Source of the DNA: Candidatus Moraniibacteriota bacterium
GTDB taxonomy: Bacteria; Patescibacteriota; Minisyncoccia; Moranbacterales; UBA1568
Assembly: GCA_018061645.1 (NCBI GenBank)
Contig: JAGOTT010000007.1
Coordinates: 1 to 57,197 of the forward strand
Length of the DNA stretch: 57,197 bases
Direction of reading: 5' to 3'
Numbering within the stretch: the stretch's first letter is position 1; every line of letters starts with the position of its first letter. Shown here piece after piece: positions 17,580-25,270 of this stretch. A program made the translations under genes and the position numbers. The notes beneath the pieces are model-generated. The model searched no databases. It had not been told where the DNA came from and worked only from the letters and a program-made list of their open reading frames with translations.

Positions 17580-17608
17580 ATTATACTCTTTTTCTGCCAC
17601 CCCGTCAA
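17580..17608 (-). promoter_or_regulatory. Promoter of the SpaA-like surface gene
   Basis: TTGACG, 17 bp and a perfect TATAAT on the minus strand, between the two surface-protein genes. The SpaA-like gene is therefore not dependent on the sipW transcript. Confidence 0.8.
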
Positions 17609-17626
17609 GACGCGAAACCGTAGCGT

Positions 17627-18547
17627 CTATTCGCCGGGAACGCCACGCCAACGGAAAGAAAGGAGCGATGAAGCGGCGCTTATGACCATTATAGCGATAG
17701 GGATTTCCGGAGAATACGAACGACAACCGTCGTAAAGATACCAGGACAGAAGTGCTCCAGCGGCGGACCCGGCCTGGAGAGCCGATCCCCACTGTCGTAT
17801 CACCAGCCCATGGAAAAGCTGTTTCACGTTCGTGATACCGGTATGAGCGACAAGGAGCAGGATCCACGCCCAAAGCGGCCAGCTCGTACATGCCGCGGTT
17901 CCGGCCGCCCCGGCGACTTCACCCTCTTCAGCGGTTTCCGCTCCGGCAACAGCGGGGAAATCCTCCGCGATTTCTTCCGGAGTCGGTTCGACGCCGCCCT
18001 CGGGAACCCCGAGACGAAAGGGCGGCGTTACACCCGCTGCGACCTCGGACACAAGAGTGAAGTTGAAATCGAAAGTCACTTCGCGGTCCTGAAAATCATC
18101 CCCTGCGTCTTCGTCGAACTTTATCTTCATGCTATAGCAGTTCTCCTCGCCCGGTTCGAGTCGTTCGATGAAGACATCCCCCGCACTGTTCATTTCGTCC
18201 ACCGTGAACCGATCACCGGATCCGCCGATGAGGTATTTCCCAGAGCTTTTGTCGCGAAGATAGAATTTGAGCCGATTCGCCAGATCACCGTCCGCCACAT
18301 CGTCGATATTGAGAAAGTAATCCCCGGCCTCGGTCGCGTGATCGTTCTGTGCGCAGAATTCCTCGGTCGCCGACTCGCCCGGCATCATATTTTCCACACC
18401 AAACCACTCGTCATCGTTCCGATCGAGATCAAGCTCATCCGCCGCCAGGACCGGAGACACCAAGAACAGCCCTGCTGCAAAAAATATCAAAACAGGCAGC
18501 GCCGCGAATGCTCTCATTGTGTATCCAATCATACGTCGTTTATTCAT
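17627..18547 (-). CDS. TasA-like secreted protein with the shared three-helix C-terminal anchor
   Basis: The start is placed at the ATG of MNKRRM, within the stop region of the upstream gene (8-nt overlap); the longer frame upstream is a basic shadow. The 306-residue protein has a signal peptide ending VLAAD, then a domain like TasA/camelysin (ENMMPGESATEEFCAQN, GDYFLNIDDVADGDLANRL). An acidic linker follows. The C-terminal 90 residues match those of the SpaA-like protein: WPLWAWILL, HT, QWG, WYL-x-D-x-CR, then a third helix. It is probably a cell-anchored partner of the fibre proteins encoded upstream. Confidence 0.75.
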   Translation of the reverse strand: MNKRRMIGYTMRAFAALPVLIFFAAGLFLVSPVLAADELDLDRNDDEWFGVENMMPGESATEEFCAQNDHATEAGDYFLNIDDVADGDLANRLKFYLRDKSSGKYLIGGSGDRFTVDEMNSAGDVFIERLEPGEENCYSMKIKFDEDAGDDFQDREVTFDFNFTLVSEVAAGVTPPFRLGVPEGGVEPTPEEIAEDFPAVAGAETAEEGEVAGAAGTAACTSWPLWAWILLLVAHTGITNVKQLFHGLVIRQWGSALQAGSAAGALLSWYLYDGCRSYSPEIPIAIMVISAASSLLSFRWRGVPGE

Positions 18548-20075
18548 CATCCGCATCCGAAATATCCTCATCTTCATTCTTTCCGTCGCTACCCTCATCA
18601 TTCGAATCCTCATTATCTTCTTTTGCGTCCTCTTCGCCTGCGTCTTCCTCCTCGACGTCCTCCTGTTTCGCCTCTTCCTGCGTCGGGGTATCCTCGCTCT
18701 TCGTATCGGATTCGCTCGTTGGTTCCGAACCGGTAACATCATCGGAAACCGCCACATCCTTCAGGATGTCTTCCACATGAACAGCGTCGACCGGAAAGGG
18801 AATCAACACATCCGCTTCGCTGACAACCGGAAACACCTCGACGGGCTGTTCCTCGACTTCTTCGCCATCGGAAGATTTCTCATCATTCTCATCCGATTCT
18901 TTCCCCTCATCGGTCGGCTCCTCTTTCACCGGATCGAAGATCTCCTGAAGGATTTCCGTCGGGGGAAGTTCCATCTCGGTATCCTCGTGTGACACCCCAC
19001 TGAAATCATGATTCGATCCTTCGTTTTCCGAAAGATTTTCAGCCTTCGGCGTCCCATAGTCCCCTGCGGTTTCGGATTTCCAGAAATCATCATCCGTACA
19101 GCCGGAATCTTCGCAGGTGTGCCAGTCATTCGCATCCGTCCCGTCTCCCGGATCCGCATTGCGTTCCATCGATTTCTTGAAGGACGAATCGTTATATCCG
19201 GCGGGCCAGTTCAAATTCACCGGCGTCGGTGTCTTGTCGATCGTATCACCGTTTTCATCCTTCAGTATAAGTGATCCGTTCGTCGAATAGGTGTTATGAA
19301 GCAAGAGATTCGATTTCACGAGGTCGGGATCCACGGCGAGCGCGGAGTTTGAGTGATCATCGTCGTAATGGGCGATAAGGAAATATCTATGAGCGGGAAT
19401 GACGATATCATCCGACGGACCACCGGAGCCGCCCGAAATCTCGAGGTGCCCACCGGAACCCGTAACCGCTCCTTCGATATTCCAGTTCTTGATACTGATA
19501 TCATGCCCGGTCGTGTTGTAGAGCTCGATCCATTCATCCGACGTACTTTCCGACGACCCCATCCACATCACTTCGTTTATGAGCACATCACCCGGCGATA
19601 CCGAAGAGGTGTCCACCTTGAAGTCCTCCGAAACGACGGCACTCGTCCACCCGGTGTTCACATCGCTCACGGCGATCGCCTGAAAATGAGTCGGATCAGC
19701 ATCGGGAATCGGAATGCACGTACCGGAATATCGCGTGCCGCCGGAAACCGGATCACCGTCATCCGAAAGTTCATACCAGATCGTCGCCGTACCGGAAGAA
19801 AGACCGGCATACGAAAGCGTCACGCATGGGGTCGTTTCATAAAAGCCACCGTCGCCGTCCGGGGACACCGGAGTCACGGACATCGAAAGCATCGGAATCC
19901 AGTACCCGGCGGAAAAAGCGTTTCCCGAAACAGCTTCTTCGCCCGAGAACGATGCGTTCGTCCCGGGAATGAGCGATATGTGTACGCCCGCCCACACGGC
20001 GAAACCGGCGAACGCGAGCCTCCCTAGGCTCCGCGCCATATTCCGCAATGCGAGTTGTGCGTACCGATTCAACAT
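18540..20075 (-). CDS. Lamin-tail domain surface protein with acidic C-terminus
   Basis: The N-terminus has a hydrophobic helix and then TNASFSGEEAVSGNAFSAGYW, the pattern typical of proteins cleaved by SipW peptidases. A chitobiase-like beta domain follows (residues about 50-150), then a lamin tail domain starting VLINEVMWMGS and including DEWIELYNTTG and the HRYFLIAH segment. The last 150 residues are almost purely Glu, Asp, Ser and Lys. The 511-residue protein is encoded four bases after the sipW stop, so it is probably a client of that peptidase. The role of the acidic tail is unknown; calcium or surface binding is possible. Confidence 0.78.
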   Translation of the reverse strand: MLNRYAQLALRNMARSLGRLAFAGFAVWAGVHISLIPGTNASFSGEEAVSGNAFSAGYWIPMLSMSVTPVSPDGDGGFYETTPCVTLSYAGLSSGTATIWYELSDDGDPVSGGTRYSGTCIPIPDADPTHFQAIAVSDVNTGWTSAVVSEDFKVDTSSVSPGDVLINEVMWMGSSESTSDEWIELYNTTGHDISIKNWNIEGAVTGSGGHLEISGGSGGPSDDIVIPAHRYFLIAHYDDDHSNSALAVDPDLVKSNLLLHNTYSTNGSLILKDENGDTIDKTPTPVNLNWPAGYNDSSFKKSMERNADPGDGTDANDWHTCEDSGCTDDDFWKSETAGDYGTPKAENLSENEGSNHDFSGVSHEDTEMELPPTEILQEIFDPVKEEPTDEGKESDENDEKSSDGEEVEEQPVEVFPVVSEADVLIPFPVDAVHVEDILKDVAVSDDVTGSEPTSESDTKSEDTPTQEEAKQEDVEEEDAGEEDAKEDNEDSNDEGSDGKNEDEDISDADDE

Positions 20076-20079
20076 ATGT

Positions 20080-20706
20080 TCACACTATTTTCCGCTTTTT
20101 CTTCACGGGTTCAGGATACGGGTCGCTTGCTTCTTCGAAAAAAATCGACTTGATCTCAGGCTTTTCTTCTTCCGGTTCGACCGGATTCTGCGCGGCCGCG
20201 CGTTTCTTCCAGAGAAGAACAGCCTCGCGCCGCATCCTGCCGAGTTCCTCGTATATGATGATGACCGCCGGAATGACGATAAGCAGAATGAATCCGACCG
20301 GCTTTTTCACATACTCGACCACGAATCCGAGATACGGGATGCTAAAAAATACCCGCCCGATGATGTCGCTCTCCGGTGTCAGTCCCGCGTCCTGCGCTTC
20401 GTTCGCATCTCCCTTCAGCACGAACGATTTCCCGTTCTCGCCGATCTCCTCACGGATGATCCGGTGCGTTATCGTCACACCCTCATCGCTCGTCCGCTTC
20501 GTTACGATATCCCCGACACCGTATTCGGCAAGCGGTCGGACAAGCGCGATGCTTCCCGTGTGCACCGCCGGTTCCATCGATCCGGACAGCACCACGAAAG
20601 ACCGCAGACCGAAGAGCGAAAAAGTCGAAAGTGCCAAAAGTCCCGCCACGACCAGGAATCCTGTCACGACGACATTAAGCATGAGGGAAACGATTCGTTT
20701 CAGCAT
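20080..20706 (-). CDS. sipW: SipW-type signal peptidase I
   Basis: The 208-residue protein belongs to the ER/archaeal type of signal peptidase, using Ser and His. The catalytic Ser is in VLSGSMEPAVHTGS, the His in GVTITHRII, and the later conserved Asp/Gly box in VLKGDANEAQD. There is an N-terminal membrane helix and another near residue 140, then a charged cytoplasmic tail. In Bacillus this enzyme matures TasA for biofilm fibres. Here it is encoded between two TasA-like genes and a lamin-tail gene, all with matching signal sequences. Confidence 0.9.
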   Translation of the reverse strand: MLKRIVSLMLNVVVTGFLVVAGLLALSTFSLFGLRSFVVLSGSMEPAVHTGSIALVRPLAEYGVGDIVTKRTSDEGVTITHRIIREEIGENGKSFVLKGDANEAQDAGLTPESDIIGRVFFSIPYLGFVVEYVKKPVGFILLIVIPAVIIIYEELGRMRREAVLLWKKRAAAQNPVEPEEEKPEIKSIFFEEASDPYPEPVKKKRKIV

Positions 20707-20720
20707 ATGGTTCCGATTAT

Positions 20721-20771
20721 CCTCGCTCCCTCCACCCCATGATATTCACGGGGTGAGAGGAGATCGGACTA
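20721..20771 (-). repeat. 51-bp element at the 3' end of TasA-like gene 1
   Basis: It matches the copy at 21455-21505 at 50 of 51 positions and begins with the stop codon. The RNA forms CACCCC/GGGGTG with an 11-base loop. It also supplies a GGAGG upstream of sipW, so it may affect coupling between genes. Confidence 0.85.
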
Positions 20772-21380
20772 GAATCCGGTCGTCAAGCTTGTTGGCCACT
20801 CGCCCGGACCCGCTCCGAGCTGACGCGCCTGCACCGCGAGGGATGCGTTGTATACTTGGCTCTTGTATGCATCACCAGCGGTCGTATCGAGCTTAACTGT
20901 CACTTGGAACTGCGATTTTCCTCCAGCAGGAATAGTGTAGTTCCCAACATCATCCCCCAACGGGCTGTCATAGAAAATTCCCGTGATAGGATCGACGGAA
21001 GCGAGCGTTGCCCAGACACTCCCATCCCATCGCTCAACCTTCGTTACCTTGATCTTCGTGGCATCAAGACCAGGGGTCACCCAACTCCCGAACGCCGCGC
21101 CGCGAATTTGCACACCCGTCGTACTCGTGTTCTTCACATCGAAATTAACCAATGTGGTTTCTCCCGGCATAAGACCGGTGACAGTAAATGACGTCATAAC
21201 CGCATCCGTATTTTGTCCCTGGATGTCGATCGAAAGTGTCCCCGTCGTGATGGTGTTTCCGCCCGCTGTTTTGTTCGCGCTGAAATACGCATAGGTACCT
21301 CCGACCACTGCGACCGCAGCCGCGATCACAAAGAGGCTTCGCAAGATATTAAACATAGTTTTTTTATAATGATTATCCAA
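20769..21380 (-). CDS. TasA/camelysin-like secreted protein 1
   Basis: A TTG start at 21380 is preferred because AGGAGGGG lies eight bases before it; the next in-frame ATG is eight codons later without a site. The 203-residue protein has a signal peptide of the SipW type, with YFSANKTAGGNTITTGTL after the helix. The beta-sandwich domain shows the TasA-like phrase GLMPGETTLVNFDVKNT. No catalytic residues are expected. It is probably a fibre or matrix subunit matured by the SipW enzyme encoded 63 nt downstream. Confidence 0.85.
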   Translation of the reverse strand: MDNHYKKTMFNILRSLFVIAAAVAVVGGTYAYFSANKTAGGNTITTGTLSIDIQGQNTDAVMTSFTVTGLMPGETTLVNFDVKNTSTTGVQIRGAAFGSWVTPGLDATKIKVTKVERWDGSVWATLASVDPITGIFYDSPLGDDVGNYTIPAGGKSQFQVTVKLDTTAGDAYKSQVYNASLAVQARQLGAGPGEWPTSLTTGF

Positions 21381-21393
21381 TTATTTCCCCTCC

Positions 21394-21431
21394 TGCCGCA
21401 TCGACACTTCCGGGTGGGGTACCCAACGGCA
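21394..21431 (-). promoter_or_regulatory. Structured 38-nt leader element, copy 2
   Basis: The outer stem TGCCG/CGGCA encloses a GGGTACCC-type hairpin and the conserved CCCGGAAGTGTCGA. The gene's AGGAGGGG lies right after the stem. Thirty of 38 positions match copy 1 and one outer pair shows a compensatory change. It is not a riboswitch class I recognise. Confidence 0.6.
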
Positions 21432-21454
21432 GTCTTCTCCCCTTAAGAGCGTTT

Positions 21455-21505
21455 CCTCGCTCCCTCCACCCCATGATATTCACGGAGTGAGAGGAGATCG
21501 GACTA
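21455..21505 (-). repeat. 51-bp element at the 3' end of TasA-like gene 2
   Basis: This is the second copy of the 51-bp element, differing at one base from 20721-20771 and again beginning at the stop codon. Confidence 0.85.
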
Positions 21506-22087
21506 CTCTGCCCAACCTGGGTTGTTCACCTGCGTCCCATCTACGACGATATTGGCGACCGCGCTTCCACCCTGAAGCGCGTTTCCGGCCGACGGGTCAA
21601 GCTGGAACGAGAGCTTGAAACAATGCGAGATGTTCGTCCCGAGCGACCCCCCTGTCGAAGATGTGATCGAACCGGACGGCGATTCGAACAGCATGTTCCT
21701 GAGCGTGTGGATCTGCTCGTAGGTCTCATTGATGTACTCGGTCCCACCGATACAGTAGCCGTGCTCCACTTTCACATTGAGCTTGTCATAGAACCCCGGG
21801 ACACTCTCGCTCACGGGACCGTCCTGGAACCGATACTTGATCGGCATGGTGGAAAGCTGGTTATACACTTCCATCTTATACGGACCATACCACTCTCCCG
21901 GAATCATATTCCCGAGATTCACGGAATTGGATGCCGTCAGATCCCCGTTCAATTTGAAATCAAGCGTCCCCGCCGCGAACGTGTTTCCGCTCACGGTTTC
22001 CGTATCGGTGAAATACGCCCACGTCGCTCCACCCGCCACCGCCGCGACCGCGACGACGACGAAAAGGCTCTTCAATATATTCGTCAT
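21503..22087 (-). CDS. TasA/camelysin-like secreted protein 2
   Basis: The 194-residue protein starts MTNILKSLFVVVAV, with a signal helix followed by TWAYFTDTETVSGNTFAAGTLDF, the standard SipW-dependent signature. The mature part has NMIPGEWYGPYKMEVYN, matching the TasA core strand. Two cysteines (CIGG and HCFKL regions) might pair. It is the first gene of the tasA-sipW transcript. The ribosome binding site GGAGGG lies unusually far, about 31 nt before the ATG; no alternative in-frame start of a usual type is seen between them. Confidence 0.85.
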   Translation of the reverse strand: MTNILKSLFVVVAVAAVAGGATWAYFTDTETVSGNTFAAGTLDFKLNGDLTASNSVNLGNMIPGEWYGPYKMEVYNQLSTMPIKYRFQDGPVSESVPGFYDKLNVKVEHGYCIGGTEYINETYEQIHTLRNMLFESPSGSITSSTGGSLGTNISHCFKLSFQLDPSAGNALQGGSAVANIVVDGTQVNNPGWAE

Positions 22088-22126
22088 AGCATTACATGAA
22101 AAACAGATTACAGTCCCTCCATGACT

Positions 22127-22164
22127 TGTCGCATCGACGCTTCCGGGCGGGACACCCTGCGACA
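22127..22164 (-). promoter_or_regulatory. Structured 38-nt leader element, copy 1
   Basis: The stem TGTCGCA/TGCGACA encloses GGGTGTCCC and the conserved CCCGGAAGCGTCGA, with GGAGGG shortly after. It is the same length and layout as copy 2; the third pair is U-A here and C-G there. Confidence 0.6.
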
Positions 22165-22206
22165 GACTCCGATTCCCGAAATCACACAAAGAACTTTTCG
22201 GCCATC

Positions 22207-22256
22207 AAAAAAGCCGATGGAAGTTACACAGAAAAATCTGTCGAACTTCCATCGGC
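22207..22256 (-). terminator. Strong terminator-like hairpin in the tasA leader
   Basis: GCCGATGGAAGTT pairs with AACTTCCATCGGC (13 bp) and six T follow. It lies downstream of the tasA promoter and upstream of the 38-nt element. It could be an attenuator of the tasA-sipW transcript, or simply end read-through from the GH81 operon. Confidence 0.8.
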
Positions 22257-22358
22257 TCTCTTTCGAGAAAGCGGCAATTTTCCACCTTCACCCATAGGGA
22301 GGAAATAACCTGAATTGAATTGTTTGTTTTCCAAAAAGAAACACCCGTTTCTTCTTAA

Positions 22359-22388
22359 ATTGTACACTTTGACCGACGCTTCGGTCAA
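22359..22388 (-). promoter_or_regulatory. Promoter of the tasA-sipW transcript with overlapping operator
   Basis: TTGACC, 18 bp and TACAAT. The -35 is part of a perfect inverted repeat, TTGACCGA-N4-TCGGTCAA, at 22369-22388. This is a good candidate binding site for a dimeric repressor. The leader from here to the start codon is about 265 nt. Confidence 0.7.
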
Positions 22389-22409
22389 TTTTCTGTCAAG
22401 TCTTCACCA

Positions 22410-24419
22410 CTAGCGCCCACCATTCCGTGAAATTTCGATATTCCGATAGGTTGTCTGATAGAGAAGTGCGCGGGACTTGATCGCAACCTTGTCCGAAACC
22501 GCCGCAAGCGAACCGGCTACAGCCCAGGGATCGGTATACGACCGGTACGCGAGAAAGAGGTCGCCCCATTCGTGCGTGGTCGGGTTCGGGTGGGTTCGCA
22601 AAACTTCCGCGACACGTTCGCCGGTATTCGGAAGCGTCGAAAGATACCGCGACGCGGGCGTGATTGGGAGCCACTGGATGCCATGGATATGCATCGGGTC
22701 CCCACTGAACCATGTCGCGAAATCGCGCTTACCTCCCCAGACGAGAGACGCCATCGCGTGCGCGTACCCGGCGGGAAAGGGATTGTCTTTTCCGAACCAA
22801 TACGCCTTCGTTCCGGCAAGCTCGACTGCGAAAAGTTCGGCTCCTGTTTTTTTGAAAGTGTCGTTTCCGGTCACTTCACCCCACATCCACACCCCGTACC
22901 AGGCGTTCAGCGCTTCGGATGTCGATTCCTGGTTGTTTCCGTCATTAAAGAGCGCGAAGCCATCCGCCCAGGAATGTCCATCGTAGGGGGCGAAGTTTCG
23001 CACATACGGGTACCGTGTACTGGTGCGGTCGGTATTCGCGATATCGAGAGCCAGTTCGTTCATGATCTGCTCCACCTTCGGGCGCAGCTCGGGGCGGAGT
23101 GAGACAAGCACGGCGGACGCCCGCAGATAATATCCATAGTGAAAATGATGGTCGTTTCCCTCCTTATTCCCGAATTCGTCGTTCTTCGCGGCAAGGATGG
23201 ATAGCTTTTCGTCGTAGGTGAAATTCCCAAGACTGGAAAGCGTTTCCTTTTCCAGGATATCGAGTAACGCATCCTTCTCCGATTTCATCCCGTACGTATC
23301 GGCAAGCTGTGCCACGCTCGCAAGACCGCCGAGCCAGGTTCCACGGAAATAGACGCCCCCGGGCGGAGTCTCTGCCGAGAGCCGCTTCACATCCTCGCGG
23401 ATCATCTCCTCTATCTTCGCTTTGGCGGACGGATCACTCACCGGATCGAAGGAAAAGAAAAAATCCGGATCGTCGTAGGCGATGGAAAATCCCTTCGTCC
23501 GAACGAGCCGGAAATCACCGATCGAAGTGCGATAGGTCCCGAGGGCATCGATCATATCCGCTCCCATCCCGGACCGGTGATGCGGCCAGAGAGTAGAGAG
23601 AATCGATTCATCGTTTTCCCGCGAAAAGGAATAGTCCGCGAAGATCTTTCCATCGGCATGGCGATACTCCACGCGTGTATCAAGAATCCGGTTCCACGGG
23701 AGTTCCGCAAAGAATGAAATCGGCTGGTCCGTTTCCTGCGGGACAAGAATGATGCGATAAGTCTTTTCCGACGAAAGCAGTTCCGCCGTGCCGGAAGAAA
23801 GCCCGTCACCCCCAAGCGAGAAAGCGCCGCGCCCCTGGACGATGACTACCGATTGACCCCGCTTGAGTACGACGCCGTTTTCGATAGGACTTCGTTCGAC
23901 CCCGTCCGCGCAGGAGAGGATCATCGGTCCGTCGAATGCATGTATGGAAACGATCGGGGACCCCTGGGACAGGTGGACCCGCCACGGCGATACACCGCTC
24001 CGGACGAAAAAAGAGGCATCCCAATCCCCATATCGGTCGATATCGACTCCGGTCGTTTCGGATCGCATACCCACCGAACACAAGGGGTCGAAGCTTCCGA
24101 AAACGGCGTTTTCCGTCGCCGAAACGGACGGGATACCGAGAGAAAGACCCTTCTCGTCGAAACGATAGGATCCCGGCAGGACGAACATCGGTGCCGTGGG
24201 AAATTTCTTATACACGCTCGAAAACCAGCTGTTCGTTTTCATCACGACGCTCCGCTGCTTCGTCTCGTTTTTTTCGATCGGATCCGCGGTCGGATTCTTC
24301 CCGATATCCGACACGACGACGTCTTCGTGCGGCGTCATCCGCCAAAAGACGGCTCCGGCGATGATCACTACGATCACGAGGAGGTGCCACCTGAACCAAT
24401 ATTTATTTTTCTGTTTCAT
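22410..24419 (-). CDS. Glycoside hydrolase family 81 endo-beta-1,3-glucanase, membrane-anchored
   Basis: The 669-residue protein has an N-terminal signal anchor (about residues 12-28) and a full GH81 body. Family motifs include NSWFSSVYKKFPTAPMFVLP near the start, NDHHFHYGYY, YDGHSWADGF with NDGNNQESTSEALNAWYG after it, and WFSGDPMHIHGIQWLP near the end. The Glu residues in the ESTSEA segment are in the position of the inverting-enzyme catalytic base. GH81 enzymes cleave beta-1,3-glucans. Its start overlaps the HlyD gene by 17 nt, so it is translationally tied to a synthase operon, which suggests editing or release of a self-made glucan. Confidence 0.9.
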   Translation of the reverse strand: MKQKNKYWFRWHLLVIVVIIAGAVFWRMTPHEDVVVSDIGKNPTADPIEKNETKQRSVVMKTNSWFSSVYKKFPTAPMFVLPGSYRFDEKGLSLGIPSVSATENAVFGSFDPLCSVGMRSETTGVDIDRYGDWDASFFVRSGVSPWRVHLSQGSPIVSIHAFDGPMILSCADGVERSPIENGVVLKRGQSVVIVQGRGAFSLGGDGLSSGTAELLSSEKTYRIILVPQETDQPISFFAELPWNRILDTRVEYRHADGKIFADYSFSRENDESILSTLWPHHRSGMGADMIDALGTYRTSIGDFRLVRTKGFSIAYDDPDFFFSFDPVSDPSAKAKIEEMIREDVKRLSAETPPGGVYFRGTWLGGLASVAQLADTYGMKSEKDALLDILEKETLSSLGNFTYDEKLSILAAKNDEFGNKEGNDHHFHYGYYLRASAVLVSLRPELRPKVEQIMNELALDIANTDRTSTRYPYVRNFAPYDGHSWADGFALFNDGNNQESTSEALNAWYGVWMWGEVTGNDTFKKTGAELFAVELAGTKAYWFGKDNPFPAGYAHAMASLVWGGKRDFATWFSGDPMHIHGIQWLPITPASRYLSTLPNTGERVAEVLRTHPNPTTHEWGDLFLAYRSYTDPWAVAGSLAAVSDKVAIKSRALLYQTTYRNIEISRNGGR

Positions 24420-25251
24420 TCCGTTCGAGAATGGAGTTCGGATCGACTCCGAGAATAAGACTGTTCCAGATAAGGGTCAACCGCTCCACCGGTCTGAGAT
24501 GCTCCCCGGCCCGATCGTCCGGTATCACATCCAGGCGCTCACCTTCGATAAAGGATGCGCCCGCTTCTTCATCACGGAGCGTGAACAGTATCTCATATTT
24601 TTCCTGCGCGACCTGCGGCTGCCCGTTCGCATCGATGATCGGAGCATCTTCTTTCACCTTGCCGACTCCCTCGAAGGAAGCGATATACGCCTGCCCGAGA
24701 CGCGCACTGAAGACCGTGATACCACGGCGCTTCTCAATGAGCGCATACTGTTCCGGGCGGATCGATCCGACAAGCTTCACATCCTCATCCGCGAACAGTG
24801 TCGCTATCGCGCTGCCACCGAGCACATACGACCCCTTGGTGACAGGGATTTCATAGAGGATCCCGCTGCGCGTCGCCCTCACATCATACTCCGTCGCGCG
24901 CGATTTGATGAGTTCGAGCTCGGTTCTCGCTGAAAGATTGTCGTCGGCAACGTCCTCGAGCGCCTCTACGCGGGCGGTGACGCTTTCATCGGACAGACGG
25001 ACGATGATATCGCCCTCCTTCACGTGATCCCCAGGTTTGAAGCGGACTTCCTCGACCTTTCCCGCGATGGTGGTCGAAATATTGACATCCTGCTTGTCCA
25101 CAGTCAGAAATAACAGCTTCTCCGCGAGATTGTAGGTATTGATCTTCCGTACGAGCGCCTGCGTCGCGACCAGGAAGACCGCCGCGAACACGACCGTCAG
25201 ATAGAGGGCGTTCACGATATATTTCCGAAAGGGCATATTCTTCGATTCCAT
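24403..25251 (-). CDS. HlyD/membrane-fusion family protein
   Basis: The start is placed at the ATG after the upstream stop; a GTG further up lies inside the synthase gene. The 282-residue protein has one membrane helix near the N-terminus. Split lipoyl/barrel-sandwich halves follow (ISTTIAGKVEEVRFKPGDHVKEGDIIVRL and VRATRSGILYEIPVTKGSYVLGG, cut here for length), with a short helical hairpin between and a beta-barrel tail. In Alg44- and HlyD-like proteins this part lines a polymer export path. Its position between a processive synthase and a glucanase fits a role in glucan secretion. Confidence 0.85.
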   Translation of the reverse strand: MESKNMPFRKYIVNALYLTVVFAAVFLVATQALVRKINTYNLAEKLLFLTVDKQDVNISTTIAGKVEEVRFKPGDHVKEGDIIVRLSDESVTARVEALEDVADDNLSARTELELIKSRATEYDVRATRSGILYEIPVTKGSYVLGGSAIATLFADEDVKLVGSIRPEQYALIEKRRGITVFSARLGQAYIASFEGVGKVKEDAPIIDANGQPQVAQEKYEILFTLRDEEAGASFIEGERLDVIPDDRAGEHLRPVERLTLIWNSLILGVDPNSILERNETEK

Positions 25252-25270
25252 AGGTTCCGAATGATTATAG

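Noticed and set aside
17424-17891. Minus-strand 155-codon frame across the surface-gene promoter
   Set aside because: It covers a clear promoter and leader hairpin and overlaps the end of the TasA-like gene out of frame.
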